A DNA stretch of 64,000 nt, taken from JAPOUP01 sp965201085 (GTDB taxonomy: Bacteria > Pseudomonadota > Alphaproteobacteria > Rhodobacterales > Rhodobacteraceae). A program made the position numbers and the translations under genes. Where the stretch lies: NCBI GenBank assembly GCA_965201085.1, contig CBDAVS010000021.1:224011-288010 (forward strand), written 5' to 3'. Below the pieces are notes generated by a model, which saw only the letters and a list, made by a program, of their open reading frames with translations, had not been told where the DNA came from and made no database searches. Shown here piece after piece: positions 26,140-35,762 of this stretch. The number at the start of each line of letters is the position of its first letter. The stretch's first letter is position 1.

Positions 26140-27393
26140 ATGGCATCGCACGAAGAGACGTCCCCACCGATGGGGACCGACGCCAAGCCGGTAGTCCGTA
26201 TTTTCGACCGCACCACACCTCCGCATATCGTGACGCTGATATTGATCATGGGGATAGCGACGCTCTCGATGAATATGTTCCTCCCCTCACTTCCGGGGAT
26301 GACGGAATATTTCGGCACGGATTACGGGCTGATGCAGCTGTCGGTCGCGATCTATCTCGGGGTGAACGCCGCGCTGAATGTGATCGTCGGGCCGCTCTCC
26401 GACCGATTGGGACGTCGCCCTATCGTTCTTTGGGGATTCGTTATTTTCATAATCGCTTCGCTTGGCTGCGTGTTCGCTCCAAACGTGGAAATGTTTCTCG
26501 CGTTTCGCATGCTACAGGGAGCCGTTGTGGTCGGGATGGTTCTGAGTCGCGCCATCGTGCGGGATATGGTCCCGCAGGACGAGGCCGCGTCGATGATCGC
26601 CTACGTCACGATGGGAATGGCCGTCGTGCCGATGCTGGGACCGGCGATAGGCGGTTTCCTCGATGAAGCGTTCGGCTGGAAGTCGAATTTCTGGATGCTC
26701 GCATTGCTGGGTGTCTTGATACTATGGCTGTGCTGGGCCGATCTCGGCGAAACCGCATCGTCACGCACGACGAGCTTCGCCGAGCAGTTCCGTCAATACC
26801 CTGAACTGCTGATAGCGCGCCGCTTCTGGGGTTATTGCCTGACGGCCGCTTTCAGTGCGGGTGCGTTCTTCGCGTATCTCGGCGGGGCCCCTCTTGTTGG
26901 AACCGCGGTCTATGGGTTGGAGCCATCCAGGCTTGGGCTGTATTTCGGGGCTCCGGCGCTGGGGTATCTATTGGGCAATTTCGTATCCGGTCGATATTCC
27001 GTGCGTTTCGGTATCAATCGAATGATTTTTGTCGGAACCGTGATCTTGATCCTTGGTATGCTTCCGCTGCTTGTCGTTCTTGCGCTTGGGCTCGACACCG
27101 CGGAGATTTTCTTTGGCTTTATGGTGGTTATGGGGATCGGGAACGGCCTGGTGATGCCCAATGCGAATGCCGGGATGCTGTCGGTGCGCCCGCATCTAGC
27201 CGGTTCTTCAAGTGGGCTCGGCGGTGCGATAATGATCGGCGGAGGTGCCGGACTTTCAGCATTCGCGGGGCTGCTGCTAACGCCTGACAGCGGTGCAATG
27301 CCATTGGTGCTGCTTCAATTGTGCACGACGCTCCTATCCTTGGCGTCGATCCTTTACGTGCTGATACGCGAATCGCAGATTTGGTCCCGTTGA
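26140..27393 (+). CDS. Bcr/CflA-family MFS drug exporter
   Basis: A 417-residue major facilitator with about 12 membrane segments, of the Bcr/CflA drug-resistance group that exports small drugs with proton antiport. Signature blocks are IATLSMNMFLPSLPGMTEYF in helix 1, the loop motif GPLSDRLGRRPIVLWG between helices 2 and 3, and RMLQGAVVVGMVLSRAIVRD in helix 4 (family pattern RxxQGxGxA). The protein looks full-length, but its last three codons and the TGA stop (TGG TCC CGT TGA) come from the left end of the IS5-type element at 27383, so the native C-terminus has been replaced. It probably remains functional. Confidence 0.88.
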   Translation: MASHEETSPPMGTDAKPVVRIFDRTTPPHIVTLILIMGIATLSMNMFLPSLPGMTEYFGTDYGLMQLSVAIYLGVNAALNVIVGPLSDRLGRRPIVLWGFVIFIIASLGCVFAPNVEMFLAFRMLQGAVVVGMVLSRAIVRDMVPQDEAASMIAYVTMGMAVVPMLGPAIGGFLDEAFGWKSNFWMLALLGVLILWLCWADLGETASSRTTSFAEQFRQYPELLIARRFWGYCLTAAFSAGAFFAYLGGAPLVGTAVYGLEPSRLGLYFGAPALGYLLGNFVSGRYSVRFGINRMIFVGTVILILGMLPLLVVLALGLDTAEIFFGFMVVMGIGNGLVMPNANAGMLSVRPHLAGSSSGLGGAIMIGGGAGLSAFAGLLLTPDSGAMPLVLLQLCTTLLSLASILYVLIRESQIWSR

Positions 27394-28226
27394 CATTCCT
27401 AGGTGAACCTCCGGTCTGGACCGTTCATATCCGTCCCCGGACACAGCCGGAACGGCGTTACCGGCAACCGGGGACGGAACCATGGAAAGGAGCGGGAACG
27501 GACCTACGGACGGAATGTGGCAGGCGAGCGGGGAGTTTCCGCCGGGCGGGACGGGCGACCCCGGGGTCACGGCGGCGGACGGCCGCCCCTTCGTCGGGGC
27601 TATCCTCCGGAGGGCGCGGGCGGGTGTCCCCCGGCGCGGCCTTCCCGGGCGCTTCGGGAAATGGAACAGCATATCCAGGCGCTACCGGCGCCGGGTGCCG
27701 AATGGCGTGACCGACCGTGTTCTCAGGGTGCTGTCGAGGGATCTCGACCTGGAGCACCCGTGCGTGGACGGCGCCGTGACGCGGGCTCACCGGAAGGCGG
27801 CGGAAGGAAAGGGGGCCCTGGGGGAGCGGCGTCGGACGCTCCGGCGGAGGCCTGGCCGGCAGGGCCATCCCGTGGACACCGTGGCGCTTCCGGGTCGGGC
27901 GCACGACCTGAAGGGGCTGCCGGTGCCGATGGAGGGCCGGTCTTCCTGCGCGCCCGTCGGCGACGGGGCCCTCGACGCGGACCGGCCCGTCGGAAACCCG
28001 GCGGGCGCGGGGCGGAGGCGGTGATTCCCTCCCGCGGGAACCGGAAGGAGGTACGCGGGCACGATGGAGGGATGTATGGATGGCGGCGCCGGACCGTGAA
28101 CCGTTTCGCGAGGATCAGGGGGTTCCGGGCCGTCGCCACCCGCTGTGACGGGACGGGACCGGGCTTCCGGGCGACGGTTCCCGCGGCGGCCGCCGTGACC
28201 GCCGCGGGGTGAATGTCAATGGGCCC
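27383..28226 (+). mobile_element. IS5-family relic, second type (copy b2)
   Basis: Terminal repeats are GGTCCCGTTGACATT (left) and its near-match GGGCCCATTGACATT (right, inverted). The transposase starts at 27482 and shows ATAA-type family blocks: DGRPFVGAILRRARAGVPRR, FGKWNSISRRYRR and VDGAVTRAHRKA with the first catalytic Asp. The central region is shortened by roughly 25 codons and the frame shifts near 28010 before VIPSRGNRKEVRGHDGGMYG. The catalytic Glu expected after WRxxV is Val (RTVNRF). It cannot be active. The element begins inside the 3' end of the MFS gene. Confidence 0.8.
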
Positions 28227-28534
28227 TGATCAGCACTCCATACGCTAATTCCCCCGGTTCATTGAATCGTGGCAATTGGTCTACCAGTCCCGTTTACCTC
28301 ATCGCGGGCAGTATATCGTATACCTCCTCATTCGGACTTGCCCACAGCATCTCCGATCCGAAACGATCATCCGAATTACTCCAAGAGAATCCCGTACCCT
28401 CTCCCACTTCAAGAAAGTGAAGTACCGGAGATGGCCGTTGATCCGGTCGATGCAATGCGATTCGACATCCGGATCGCATGAACACCGAACATAACCCTTG
28501 AGTGCGGCACCGCGTTGCTTCTATATGCGTTACC
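28227..28534. other. Intergenic region, no gene seen
   Basis: Host-like DNA between the IS relic and the cytochrome gene. Short frames on both strands are not convincing. It likely contains the promoter of the two-gene cytochrome operon. Confidence 0.4.
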
Positions 28535-29062
28535 ATGAAAAACAGAGTTTGGATTTACGTCGCCGCGCTTGCTTGGGCAGGAACAATGGTTTTGGCCCAT
28601 AGCGGCGCGACAGGCGACGTAGAAAAGCGCATGGCAGGCATGTCTACCATGCAGAAGCAAATCAAGGCATTGGTTCCCGTTATGCGAGGGCTTGTCGACT
28701 ACGATGCCGATGAGGTGAGGGCCGCCGCGGATGTCGTGATCACCCATAGCGGAGCTGCGCTGACGCGCCTCTTCCCGGAAGGCTCGAACGCCCCGCCATC
28801 CGAAGCGCTGGACGCGATATGGGATAACTGGGAAGGATTCGCCGCGCTGGCGGATGCGCTTGCCACCGCCGCCGAAGGCATGAAGCGTGCGGCCGGTAAC
28901 GGTCTTGGCGACACGGGAGCCGGACAGGGAGCAGGCATGATCGCGGGACCGAGCGCCCCTGACGCCGACGCGCTGTCGGAAATGCCGGTCGGCGCAAGCT
29001 TTATGGCAATGACCCAAACCTGCTCGGGGTGCCATTCGAAATTCCGCGCCGAAAGGAACTGA
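28535..29062 (+). CDS. Cytochrome c' / c556-type protein
   Basis: A 175-residue exported haem protein. A signal peptide (MKNRVWIYVAALAWAGTMVLA) is followed by a four-helix-bundle pattern and a single C-terminal haem site CSGCH at residues 163-167, the hallmark of cytochrome c' and c556 types. MQKQIKALVPVMRGL near the N-terminus of the mature protein and WDNWEGFAALADALATAA fit the bundle helices. The middle contains a Gly-rich insertion (GLGDTGAGQGAG). Such proteins bind NO or act as electron carriers; the exact role is unknown. It is followed 3 bp later by a dihaem cytochrome gene, which makes an operon. Confidence 0.9.
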   Translation: MKNRVWIYVAALAWAGTMVLAHSGATGDVEKRMAGMSTMQKQIKALVPVMRGLVDYDADEVRAAADVVITHSGAALTRLFPEGSNAPPSEALDAIWDNWEGFAALADALATAAEGMKRAAGNGLGDTGAGQGAGMIAGPSAPDADALSEMPVGASFMAMTQTCSGCHSKFRAERN

Positions 29063-29065
29063 TCC

Positions 29066-29965
29066 TTGCGGCGGCTGCTCTGGGTAATCCTTGGCCTGTC
29101 CGCGTTATCCGCCGCCACATTGGTTGGTTTGATCGTCTGGCCGGTCGGAAGGGAACCAGAGCCAATAGCGTTGGATGGCAATATCGACCTAGGGCGCTAT
29201 CTTGCCCGGGCGTCCGGATGCATCGCCTGCCATACGGATCACGTCAGTGGCGGCGCCCCACTTGCGGGGGGTGCGCCTCTGAAAACGGATTTCGGGATTA
29301 TCCATCCTCCGAACCTGACCACCGATCCCATCAATGGAATCGGGGCCTGGTCCATCGAGGACTTCGCTATGGCCGTCAGGCAGGGAATCTCGCCCGAGGG
29401 CAAGCCGTACTATCCTGCATTCACCTACCCGTTTTATGCAAATTTCAGCGATCAGGACATCGCTGACCTTTGGTCCGCATTTCAGACCGTACCACCCGTG
29501 GCCAAGACGCCTTCAGACCATGAAATGATATTCCCGTTCAACCAAAGGTGGGGCCTTAAGCTCTGGCGGACGGCCTTTCTTACGGATCCCGAGACCGATC
29601 CTGTTCCAGGTAAGTCCGAGTCCTGGAACCGGGGACGTTGGTTGGTGCGTGGAGCGGCTCACTGCGGTGCGTGCCACACCCCCCGCAATGCAGCGGGAGC
29701 GCGAATCCTGAAACGTAGTTTCGGCGGCAATGATAGACTTCCAGGTGGCGGACATGCACCATCCATTCTAACCGAGGTTCTAGCTAAGAAAGGATGGACC
29801 ATCGACGGCCTTGCCTATTCGCTGCTGACAGGCATCACCCCTGAAGGGGATGTCTTCGGAGGTACGATGGCCGAAGTCGTAAGCCACGGCACCTCGTTCC
29901 TGAGCCAAAGCGATCTGCGGGCAATGGCCATCTACATCCTGAATGACGACGGGTCGGACGGCTGA
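29066..29965 (+). CDS. Dihaem cytochrome c, dehydrogenase-associated type
   Basis: A 299-residue protein with an N-terminal membrane anchor or uncleaved signal (LLWVILGLSALSAATLVGLI) and two cytochrome c domains with haem sites CIACH (52-56) and CGACH (200-204). It resembles the cytochrome subunits that take electrons from membrane-bound alcohol, aldehyde or sugar dehydrogenases. The start is a TTG at 29066 preceded by GAAAGGAACTGA, 3 bp after the cytochrome c' stop, so the two are co-transcribed. The partner dehydrogenase is not in the operon. The flavin-dependent choline dehydrogenase gene is convergent downstream and may be only a neighbour. Confidence 0.88.
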   Translation: MRRLLWVILGLSALSAATLVGLIVWPVGREPEPIALDGNIDLGRYLARASGCIACHTDHVSGGAPLAGGAPLKTDFGIIHPPNLTTDPINGIGAWSIEDFAMAVRQGISPEGKPYYPAFTYPFYANFSDQDIADLWSAFQTVPPVAKTPSDHEMIFPFNQRWGLKLWRTAFLTDPETDPVPGKSESWNRGRWLVRGAAHCGACHTPRNAAGARILKRSFGGNDRLPGGGHAPSILTEVLAKKGWTIDGLAYSLLTGITPEGDVFGGTMAEVVSHGTSFLSQSDLRAMAIYILNDDGSDG

Positions 29966-30112
29966 ATCTGTCGTTGAAAACCCGCACGAACCCGCGATTC
30001 AAACCTGGGACCGATTAACCGAATCCCCGGCATCGGAGCCCGTTCGATCCGCCGATAAAGGTAATCGAACTGTTGGCAACCCAGGAAACAATGCGTCCAA
30101 AAACCTTCGACG

Positions 30113-31774
30113 TCAGCGCTGGGAAGTCTGCCAGTTTGGGTGAATCCAAGGTTCCAGATTCTCCGGCGGAAGTGGATTGCGCCCAAGAATATGGTCCGAA
30201 ACCTTTTCTCCCACCATGATCGAGGGTCCGTTGAGATTGCCATTGGTTATTCGGGGAAAAACCGAACTGTCGGCCAATCGCAATCCTTCCACCCCGATGA
30301 CCCGGCATTCCGGATCGACAACTGCCATCGGATCGTCCCGTCGGCCCATGCGAGCCGTACCACAGGGGTGATAGGAACTCTCCGCATGGTCACGAACCGC
30401 CGCGTCGAGGTCCGAATCGCTTTGAAGATCGCTTCCGGGCAGCAATTCACCGTCCGCAAAGGAACTGAAAGCCTCCTGTGCGAAGATCTCCCTTGTCAGG
30501 TGGATACAGGTGCGAAATTCCTTCCAGTCATCCGGATGGCTCATATAGTTGAATCGGATGATCGGCGGTTCCATGGGATCCGCTGACCGCAGGCTTACCG
30601 ATCCACGGGATTTCGACCGCATCGGTCCGACATGGGCCTGGAAACCATGGTCACCCACCGTCGATGACCCGTCGTAGCGCATGGCGACCGGCATGAAATG
30701 GAATTCAATGTCCGGATAATCGATCCCCGCCCTGGAGCGGATGAAACCGCAATTCTCGAAATGGTTGGACGCACCGATTCCCCGGTGGGTCAGGAGCCAT
30801 TGAGCGCCGATCATGCCCTTCGCCACCAGGTTCCGATACCGGTAAAGACTGACGGGTTGCTTCGCCCTCATCTGTACCAGAATCTCCAGATGATCCTGAA
30901 GATTCTGACCGACACCGGGCCTGTCCGCCACGACCTCTATTCCATAGGTCGCAAGATCGTCGGATGGTCCGATCCCGCTGAGCATAAGCAGTTTTGGTGA
31001 ATTGATGGCTGATGCCGCGATGATGACCTCCCGTCGCGCGGTCGCCGTCACCGACCGTCCGCTAAGGCGAATACGCACACCGGTGGCGCGGCCATCCTCG
31101 ATGACCACCCGTTCCGCCAGCCCGCGTACAAGCCTGCAACCTGTCCTTGCGAGAGCGGGCTTGAGATAGGCGTTGGCGGCGGACCAGCGACGGCCATTCC
31201 AGATCGTCGCTTCCATGGCACCAAACCCTTCCTGCTGGCGCCCGTTATTGTCGTCGGTGACGGGATAACCGGCCTGCCGTCCGGCATCGACGAACGCCCG
31301 AACCAACGGGTTTAGACGAGGTCCTCTGGAGATATGCAGCGGCCCGTCCTTTCCGTGCCAATCGGCCTCGCCCTTCTCACCGTGCCAGTTTTCCAATCGC
31401 CGGAAATACGGAAGCACGTCGGCATAACCCCAGCCATGTGCTCCCATCTCGACCCAAGTTTCATAGTCACGGGCGTGACCCCGTACATAGACCATGCCGT
31501 TTATGCTTGACGACCCCCCGATTACCTTGCCGCGGGGACAGGCAAGCCGACGTCCCCCGAGATTCGGCTCGGGCTCGGACCAAAATCCCCAGTCATAGCG
31601 GCCCATGTTCATGGGATAGCTGAGTGCGGCTGGCATCTGGATGAACGGCCCCACGTCCGAGCCACCGTATTCGACAACCAGGACCGACGGACCCGCCTCG
31701 GAAAGACGAAAAGCCATCGCACAGCCGGCGGAGCCAGCCCCGACAATCACGAAATCGGCTTCCAACTCAGTCAT
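30113..31774 (-). CDS. betA: Choline dehydrogenase (GMC oxidoreductase)
   Basis: A 553-residue FAD enzyme of the glucose-methanol-choline family, most like BetA, which oxidises choline to betaine aldehyde, the first step to the osmoprotectant glycine betaine. The FAD-binding VGAGSAGC is at residues 11-18, the second family signature is GGSSSINGMVYVRGHARDYE, and the C-terminal catalytic His lies in SSYHPCGTARMG. The end EPWIHPNWQTSQR is typical of BetA. The length is normal. betB, betI and choline transport genes are not next to it, which is unusual, so a related alcohol substrate cannot be excluded. It is convergent with the cytochrome operon. Confidence 0.88.
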   Translation of the reverse strand: MTELEADFVIVGAGSAGCAMAFRLSEAGPSVLVVEYGGSDVGPFIQMPAALSYPMNMGRYDWGFWSEPEPNLGGRRLACPRGKVIGGSSSINGMVYVRGHARDYETWVEMGAHGWGYADVLPYFRRLENWHGEKGEADWHGKDGPLHISRGPRLNPLVRAFVDAGRQAGYPVTDDNNGRQQEGFGAMEATIWNGRRWSAANAYLKPALARTGCRLVRGLAERVVIEDGRATGVRIRLSGRSVTATARREVIIAASAINSPKLLMLSGIGPSDDLATYGIEVVADRPGVGQNLQDHLEILVQMRAKQPVSLYRYRNLVAKGMIGAQWLLTHRGIGASNHFENCGFIRSRAGIDYPDIEFHFMPVAMRYDGSSTVGDHGFQAHVGPMRSKSRGSVSLRSADPMEPPIIRFNYMSHPDDWKEFRTCIHLTREIFAQEAFSSFADGELLPGSDLQSDSDLDAAVRDHAESSYHPCGTARMGRRDDPMAVVDPECRVIGVEGLRLADSSVFPRITNGNLNGPSIMVGEKVSDHILGRNPLPPENLEPWIHPNWQTSQR

Positions 31775-32113
31775 TGGAAGCCCGTGAATTGACCATCTTG
31801 TCCAACCGCACCGGCCTCCAAGCCGCCAGACCCGGTTTCATCGCTATAAGAGGCAACCGATTGGCGGCTCTTACCAGGTCTTTCTCCCGCAGAGCTCCGA
31901 CGCGACGGCTTCGTATCTAACATGTGCATTTTCAGCATATCGCACCACCATGATCAAGCGACCCACCGCCCGCAATCATCAGAAATTGTGTCAGCATGAC
32001 AACCACAACCAAGACTTGCCACTGACGCGCTTGTTCCGCTCCAAAGAAACACGCCCTGTTCCGCGGATTCAACTCGCAGACCGGTTGGACCGCCGCAAGG
32101 CATCCGGAACGTA
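31775..32113. other. Intergenic region upstream of betA, no gene seen
   Basis: No recognisable coding sequence. It lies between two genes read leftward (EamA exporter and betA) and probably includes the betA promoter. No betI-like operator was recognised. Confidence 0.4.
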
Positions 32114-33025
32114 TCACAACTTGACCGATTCCACCGCATTTTCGGAAGAGCGCCGCTTCAACGCCGCTTCGCGCAAAGCGATGAAACTAACGGAGGCGCA
32201 GATCAGAACACCGCCCAGGAGGACCCAGCCATCGACCGGTTCCACGAAAATGATGACGCCGATCGCCGTCGCCCATACCAGCTGCAGGAATGCCACTGGC
32301 TGGGTCACCGCCACCGGAGCGGCGCGCAGCGCGAGGGTCATTGTGTAATGCCCTAACGTTGCCAGCGCCGCGACCAGAAAGAGCCAGCACAGTTCCTCCC
32401 AGGTCGGCCAGATCCAGACAGCGAGCGCGAACGGAAACAGCGCGATGGTCGAGAAGACCGAGAGCCAGCCAACAACAACCACGGCGGGTACCCGGTGCGC
32501 CATGACCTTGGCGATGAGAAATGACGTGGCGAAGCAGACACTGTTGCCGATCATTGCAATATGTCCATCGGAAATTTCCCGGAATCCAGGACGCAGAATG
32601 ATCAAAGCGCCCAGTAGAGCGATCAGAATCGCCGTCATCCGCAGGATGGCAAGTCGCTCGCCAAGAACAATGACCGCACCGACCGTGACATAGATTGGCG
32701 TAACATACGCCATTGATGTCACTTCCGCGATCGGGATCCGTGTTATCGCGTGAAACCACAGAATGACGCCTAGACCGTGCACAACGCCACGTATGCCAAA
32801 TAGACGCAGCGATGACATGCTCAGCCGTTCACGCAGCATTGGACGGATCATCGGTACGAGAAACACCAGACCCAACGCATATCGCAGAAAAGCCGTTTCC
32901 GGCGCAGGAATGCGACTGCCAATATGCTTGAGGATCGTTGATAGTGCCACAAACATCAGACCTGTGACAATCATCCAGCAAATGCCCTGCACCGGTCGGG
33001 CAGTCGTTGGTAACCGTAACGACAT
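32114..33025 (-). CDS. EamA-family (DMT superfamily) transporter
   Basis: A 303-residue inner-membrane protein with two EamA repeats (about residues 10-145 and 155-290) and roughly ten hydrophobic segments. Typical features are FLRYALGLVFLVP in helix 2, PIAEVTSMAYVTPIYVTVGA before the repeat boundary, and the second-repeat end TQPVAFLQLVWATAIG followed by GGVLICASV. Members export amino acids, nucleobases or other metabolites; the substrate is not deducible. Full-length, on the same strand as betA but 340 bp away. An IS256 element begins just upstream (33079) and may have separated it from its own promoter. Confidence 0.88.
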   Translation of the reverse strand: MSLRLPTTARPVQGICWMIVTGLMFVALSTILKHIGSRIPAPETAFLRYALGLVFLVPMIRPMLRERLSMSSLRLFGIRGVVHGLGVILWFHAITRIPIAEVTSMAYVTPIYVTVGAVIVLGERLAILRMTAILIALLGALIILRPGFREISDGHIAMIGNSVCFATSFLIAKVMAHRVPAVVVVGWLSVFSTIALFPFALAVWIWPTWEELCWLFLVAALATLGHYTMTLALRAAPVAVTQPVAFLQLVWATAIGVIIFVEPVDGWVLLGGVLICASVSFIALREAALKRRSSENAVESVKL

Positions 33026-33131
33026 GTTTTGCGACTAGACCCGATCCCCGGCAGGGACAAGACCAGGCATTGAGTATCGAGCTATGCCCAAAAGTTGGTG
33101 ACGGCCTTGTTCAGGCGGCGTGTTTAAGTTG

Positions 33132-34435
33132 CCCCCGTTCCGCTCTGAAGTGCAACACCGTTGATGGTGGGAAGCCGCGTTTCGGGTGCGGCATCCTGCG
33201 AATCGGCCGGATAACGGCGACAGTCCCTGTGCTCAGGATAGGAGAGTGTCATGCCCGAGGGCTACCGTCATCTGACCTTCGACGGAAGATGCCGGATATA
33301 CGCGACGGGGAAAGGCGGGCTTTCGAACGGGGCCATCGCCGGGCGGCCGGGCCGCCATCCGGCCACCATATCGCGGGAGATCCGACGCGACGGCGGCGGG
33401 CGGGGCTACCGGCGGGGACAGGCGTGGAGGAAGGCCACCGGGCGCCGGAGCGGGGCCTCTTCGGTCCCGGGGAAGCTGACGGAGGAGCGCCGGGCGAAGG
33501 TCGTGGCGAAGCTGGAGGAGGGCTGGAGCCCGGAACAGGTCCCGGGGCGTCTCCGGCTGGAGGGCCCCGGCATGGTCGGCCGTCAGCGGATATACGACCT
33601 CGTACGCGCGGACGGCAGGGACGGAGGAACGCCTTGCGGGCACCTGCGGCGGCGGGGAAAGGAACCGGACCGGCAGGGTGGTCGCCACGCGGGCCGGGGT
33701 CATATCCCGGGCCGGAGGGACATCCCGGAGCGCCCGAAAGAGGGCGGGGCGAAGGCGGGGACCGGCGACTGGGAAGCGGACACGGTGATCGGCGGGGGAC
33801 ACGGCGGTGCGGTGGTGTCGCCTGTGGACGGATGCCCGGAATTCACGCCTGTCCAACGGGTTGACGGAAAGAAGGCGGAGGCGGTCGGCGGGGCGATGAC
33901 CGACCTTCTCAAGGGGCTCGGCGCCAGGGTCCACACGATCACGGCGGACAACGGCAGGGAGTTCGCGGGGCACGCGAAGGTGGCGAAGGCGCTGGAGGCC
34001 GATTTCTTCCTCCCGACTCCCTACCACTCATGGGAGCGGGGCCTGAACGGGCACACCAACGGGCTGCCGCCCCGGCACCTGCCGAAGGGGACAGACCTGC
34101 GGCAGGTCACGGACGCCCGCGTGAAGCGGGTCCGGGACATCCTGAACGCGCGCCCCGTCGGCCGACGGGGGAGAGGGAATTCCGCAGGCGCGCCCGCCCG
34201 GTTTCGGTCGGGCCACCCCCTCCCTCGCCCGGACGGGCGCGCCACCTCCCGCCGCGGGGCCCTGCCGCCGCCGGGAGGCCCGGTTACGCTCCGATCCGAA
34301 GGGACAGCCGTCGTATTCCGCGTGGAATCCGGGCCCCTGGCCGGAAAATCCCTCAACACCGGCCCGCCTCCTCCGCTCGGGCCACGCCCTCGCTCCGGAG
34401 GCGGGCCGGTGTTGCACTTCGGACTGGAAGTGGGG
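33132..34435 (+). mobile_element. IS30-family element, internally deleted (copy C)
   Basis: A 1304-bp copy with TTG direct repeats at 33129-33131 and 34436-34438. The transposase starts at 33251 and keeps all three acidic residues (GDWEADTVIG, TITADNGREF and SWERGLNG). A deletion joins ILNARP directly to the palindrome CCCCGTCGGCCGACGGGG, removing the last 20 or so residues, and the frame then runs on into the tail and IS256 for 527 codons in all. Activity is therefore doubtful. The 3' tail keeps the long hairpin (34354-34371 with 34397-34414). Confidence 0.88.
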
Positions 34436-35656
34436 TTGTTTGATCCCGTCCTTGAACGCAATCCCCTGTATGATCTCCGGGATCCGGTTCGCTCCGTCGG
34501 GTCCGCGCCATTTCGCCTGTGCCGACATCATCGGTCTGAACGCCATGGCCAGGCCCGTCCTTCGACTGAGGCATCCTTTGGTTCTGGCCGTCCGATGCCT
34601 GACGGCAGCAAAGGCGCTTTCGATTGGGCTGGTCGTCCGGATGTGTTCCCGGCGCCCTGCCGGGAAGTCATGGAAGGCCGGGAGAACGTCGCGGTCTCCG
34701 GTCGGCTTCCCGACAGCTCTGTCGTATCCGATGCCGTGGGTTTCGACGAAGAGGTCAAACGCGGCCTCCGCGTCCGCGCGCGTCCCTGCCTGCCGGATGT
34801 CATGCGGATGCCCCTTGGCTCCGGGTTGCGCTGATCCGGGCATCGCGTTCGGCACATTGCCCGTTTCATGGAACCGGCGGCGCCGTTCATGGGTCGCCCC
34901 GAAAACTTCCCGCAGCCCATTCCAGAAGCCCGAGGCACCATCTCCAATGGCGAGCCCAGGCGCGCGTGTGAGGCCGCGTCGCCGCAAGTCCACGCCAACC
35001 CCGGGCGCTTTCGCGATACCCGTCGGAAAGGCCGGTGATTTCCCTGCGGCCCCATCCATCGGCACCGACAGGCGCCGGAACACATGCCTTTCCTCCGCCA
35101 TGCGCGGCCGGAAGTGGACACCGCCCGCCCGGATATGGACGAACCGGCGCGCGCCGGGACCGCGCCGTTGCCATCGGTCATACCGCTCCCACCGGTCCGC
35201 CCCGAGCCGTGAGACCGCTGTCGATGGCAGGCCCGATGCGTCCGGCCCCGACAAAGCGGCCGGAGCCTCCTGGAAGCCACCTGTGGAAATGCCCCTGGGA
35301 TAGAGCCGGGGCAACGGCCCTTCGACGGATCTGGCCGTGCGCAGGTACGGCGGCGGGACCGTCGGTGCAAAGCGGACCTTCCCGGCGCCATCACCCCGAT
35401 CCCGGACGCGCGGAACCTTCACGGGCACTGTTCCGGTCCCCGTGACCACTTCACGTTCCGGCAGATGTCCATGGCGCACCAGACGTGCGCGGCCATCCGC
35501 CGCTCGATCACCGGTATGGGCCTCCAGCAACGCCGAAAGTTCCGCCTCAGCCGCCTGCTGGATCAGGTCACGCGCCCCGGAACGCGGAATGTCCGCCAGA
35601 GGGTCCGGTGAAAACACATGTGGATCGGGCAACGTCGTGACGGTGGTCCCCGTCAT
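34436..35656 (-). pseudogene. IS256-family transposase, inactive
   Basis: This mutator-type transposase starts MTGTTVTTLPDPHVFSPDPL and keeps the family text LIQQAAEAELSALLEAHTGD, EVVTGTGTVPVKVPRVRDRG and TTSPIESAFAAVRHRTARTKG with the catalytic Glu. The second Asp is present in LAIGDGASGFW. The first catalytic Asp is Gly (RAGGVHFRPRM, GAC to GGC at about 35140). Between RPRMAEE and DLRRRGL the frame is shifted and shifted back: the lost text GADGWGRREITGLSDGYRES is readable in another frame at about 35010-35070. The long open frame therefore hides two compensating indels. The C-terminus is cut by IS30 copy C. Confidence 0.85.
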
Positions 35657-35762
35657 GTGGCATATCCCCTGCTCTTCGAGAACTGACGGCGTCTTCAACA
35701 CCGCCATGATATGCCGCACCTCAGGGGCCATCACCGGCTTTTAGCCATAACTCGTGAGTATC

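Larger units (their letters stand above)
33079..35754 (-). mobile_element. IS256-family element with IS30 copy C nested inside
   Basis: The outer element has 26-bp inverted ends, GAGCTATGCCCAAAAG at 33079 and the related GAGTTATGGCTAAAAG read on the minus strand from 35753. A perfect 8-bp target duplication, TGAGTATC, flanks it at 33071-33078 and 35755-35762. Without the inner IS30 (33132-34435 plus its TTG duplicate) it would be about 1.37 kb, normal for IS256. The transposase (34436-35656) would then end LKHAA with a TGA at about 33116. The order of events is readable: IS256 entered first, then IS30 entered its 3' end. Confidence 0.85.

Noticed and set aside
31932..32348. Frames overlapping the 3' end of the EamA gene
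   Set aside because: They lie antisense or in the gap with no protein character, and the EamA frame explains the composition.
34028..35734. A 568-residue fusion protein across IS256 and IS30
   Set aside because: The C-terminal 140 residues are antisense IS30 sequence read through an insertion junction; only the IS256 part is meaningful.
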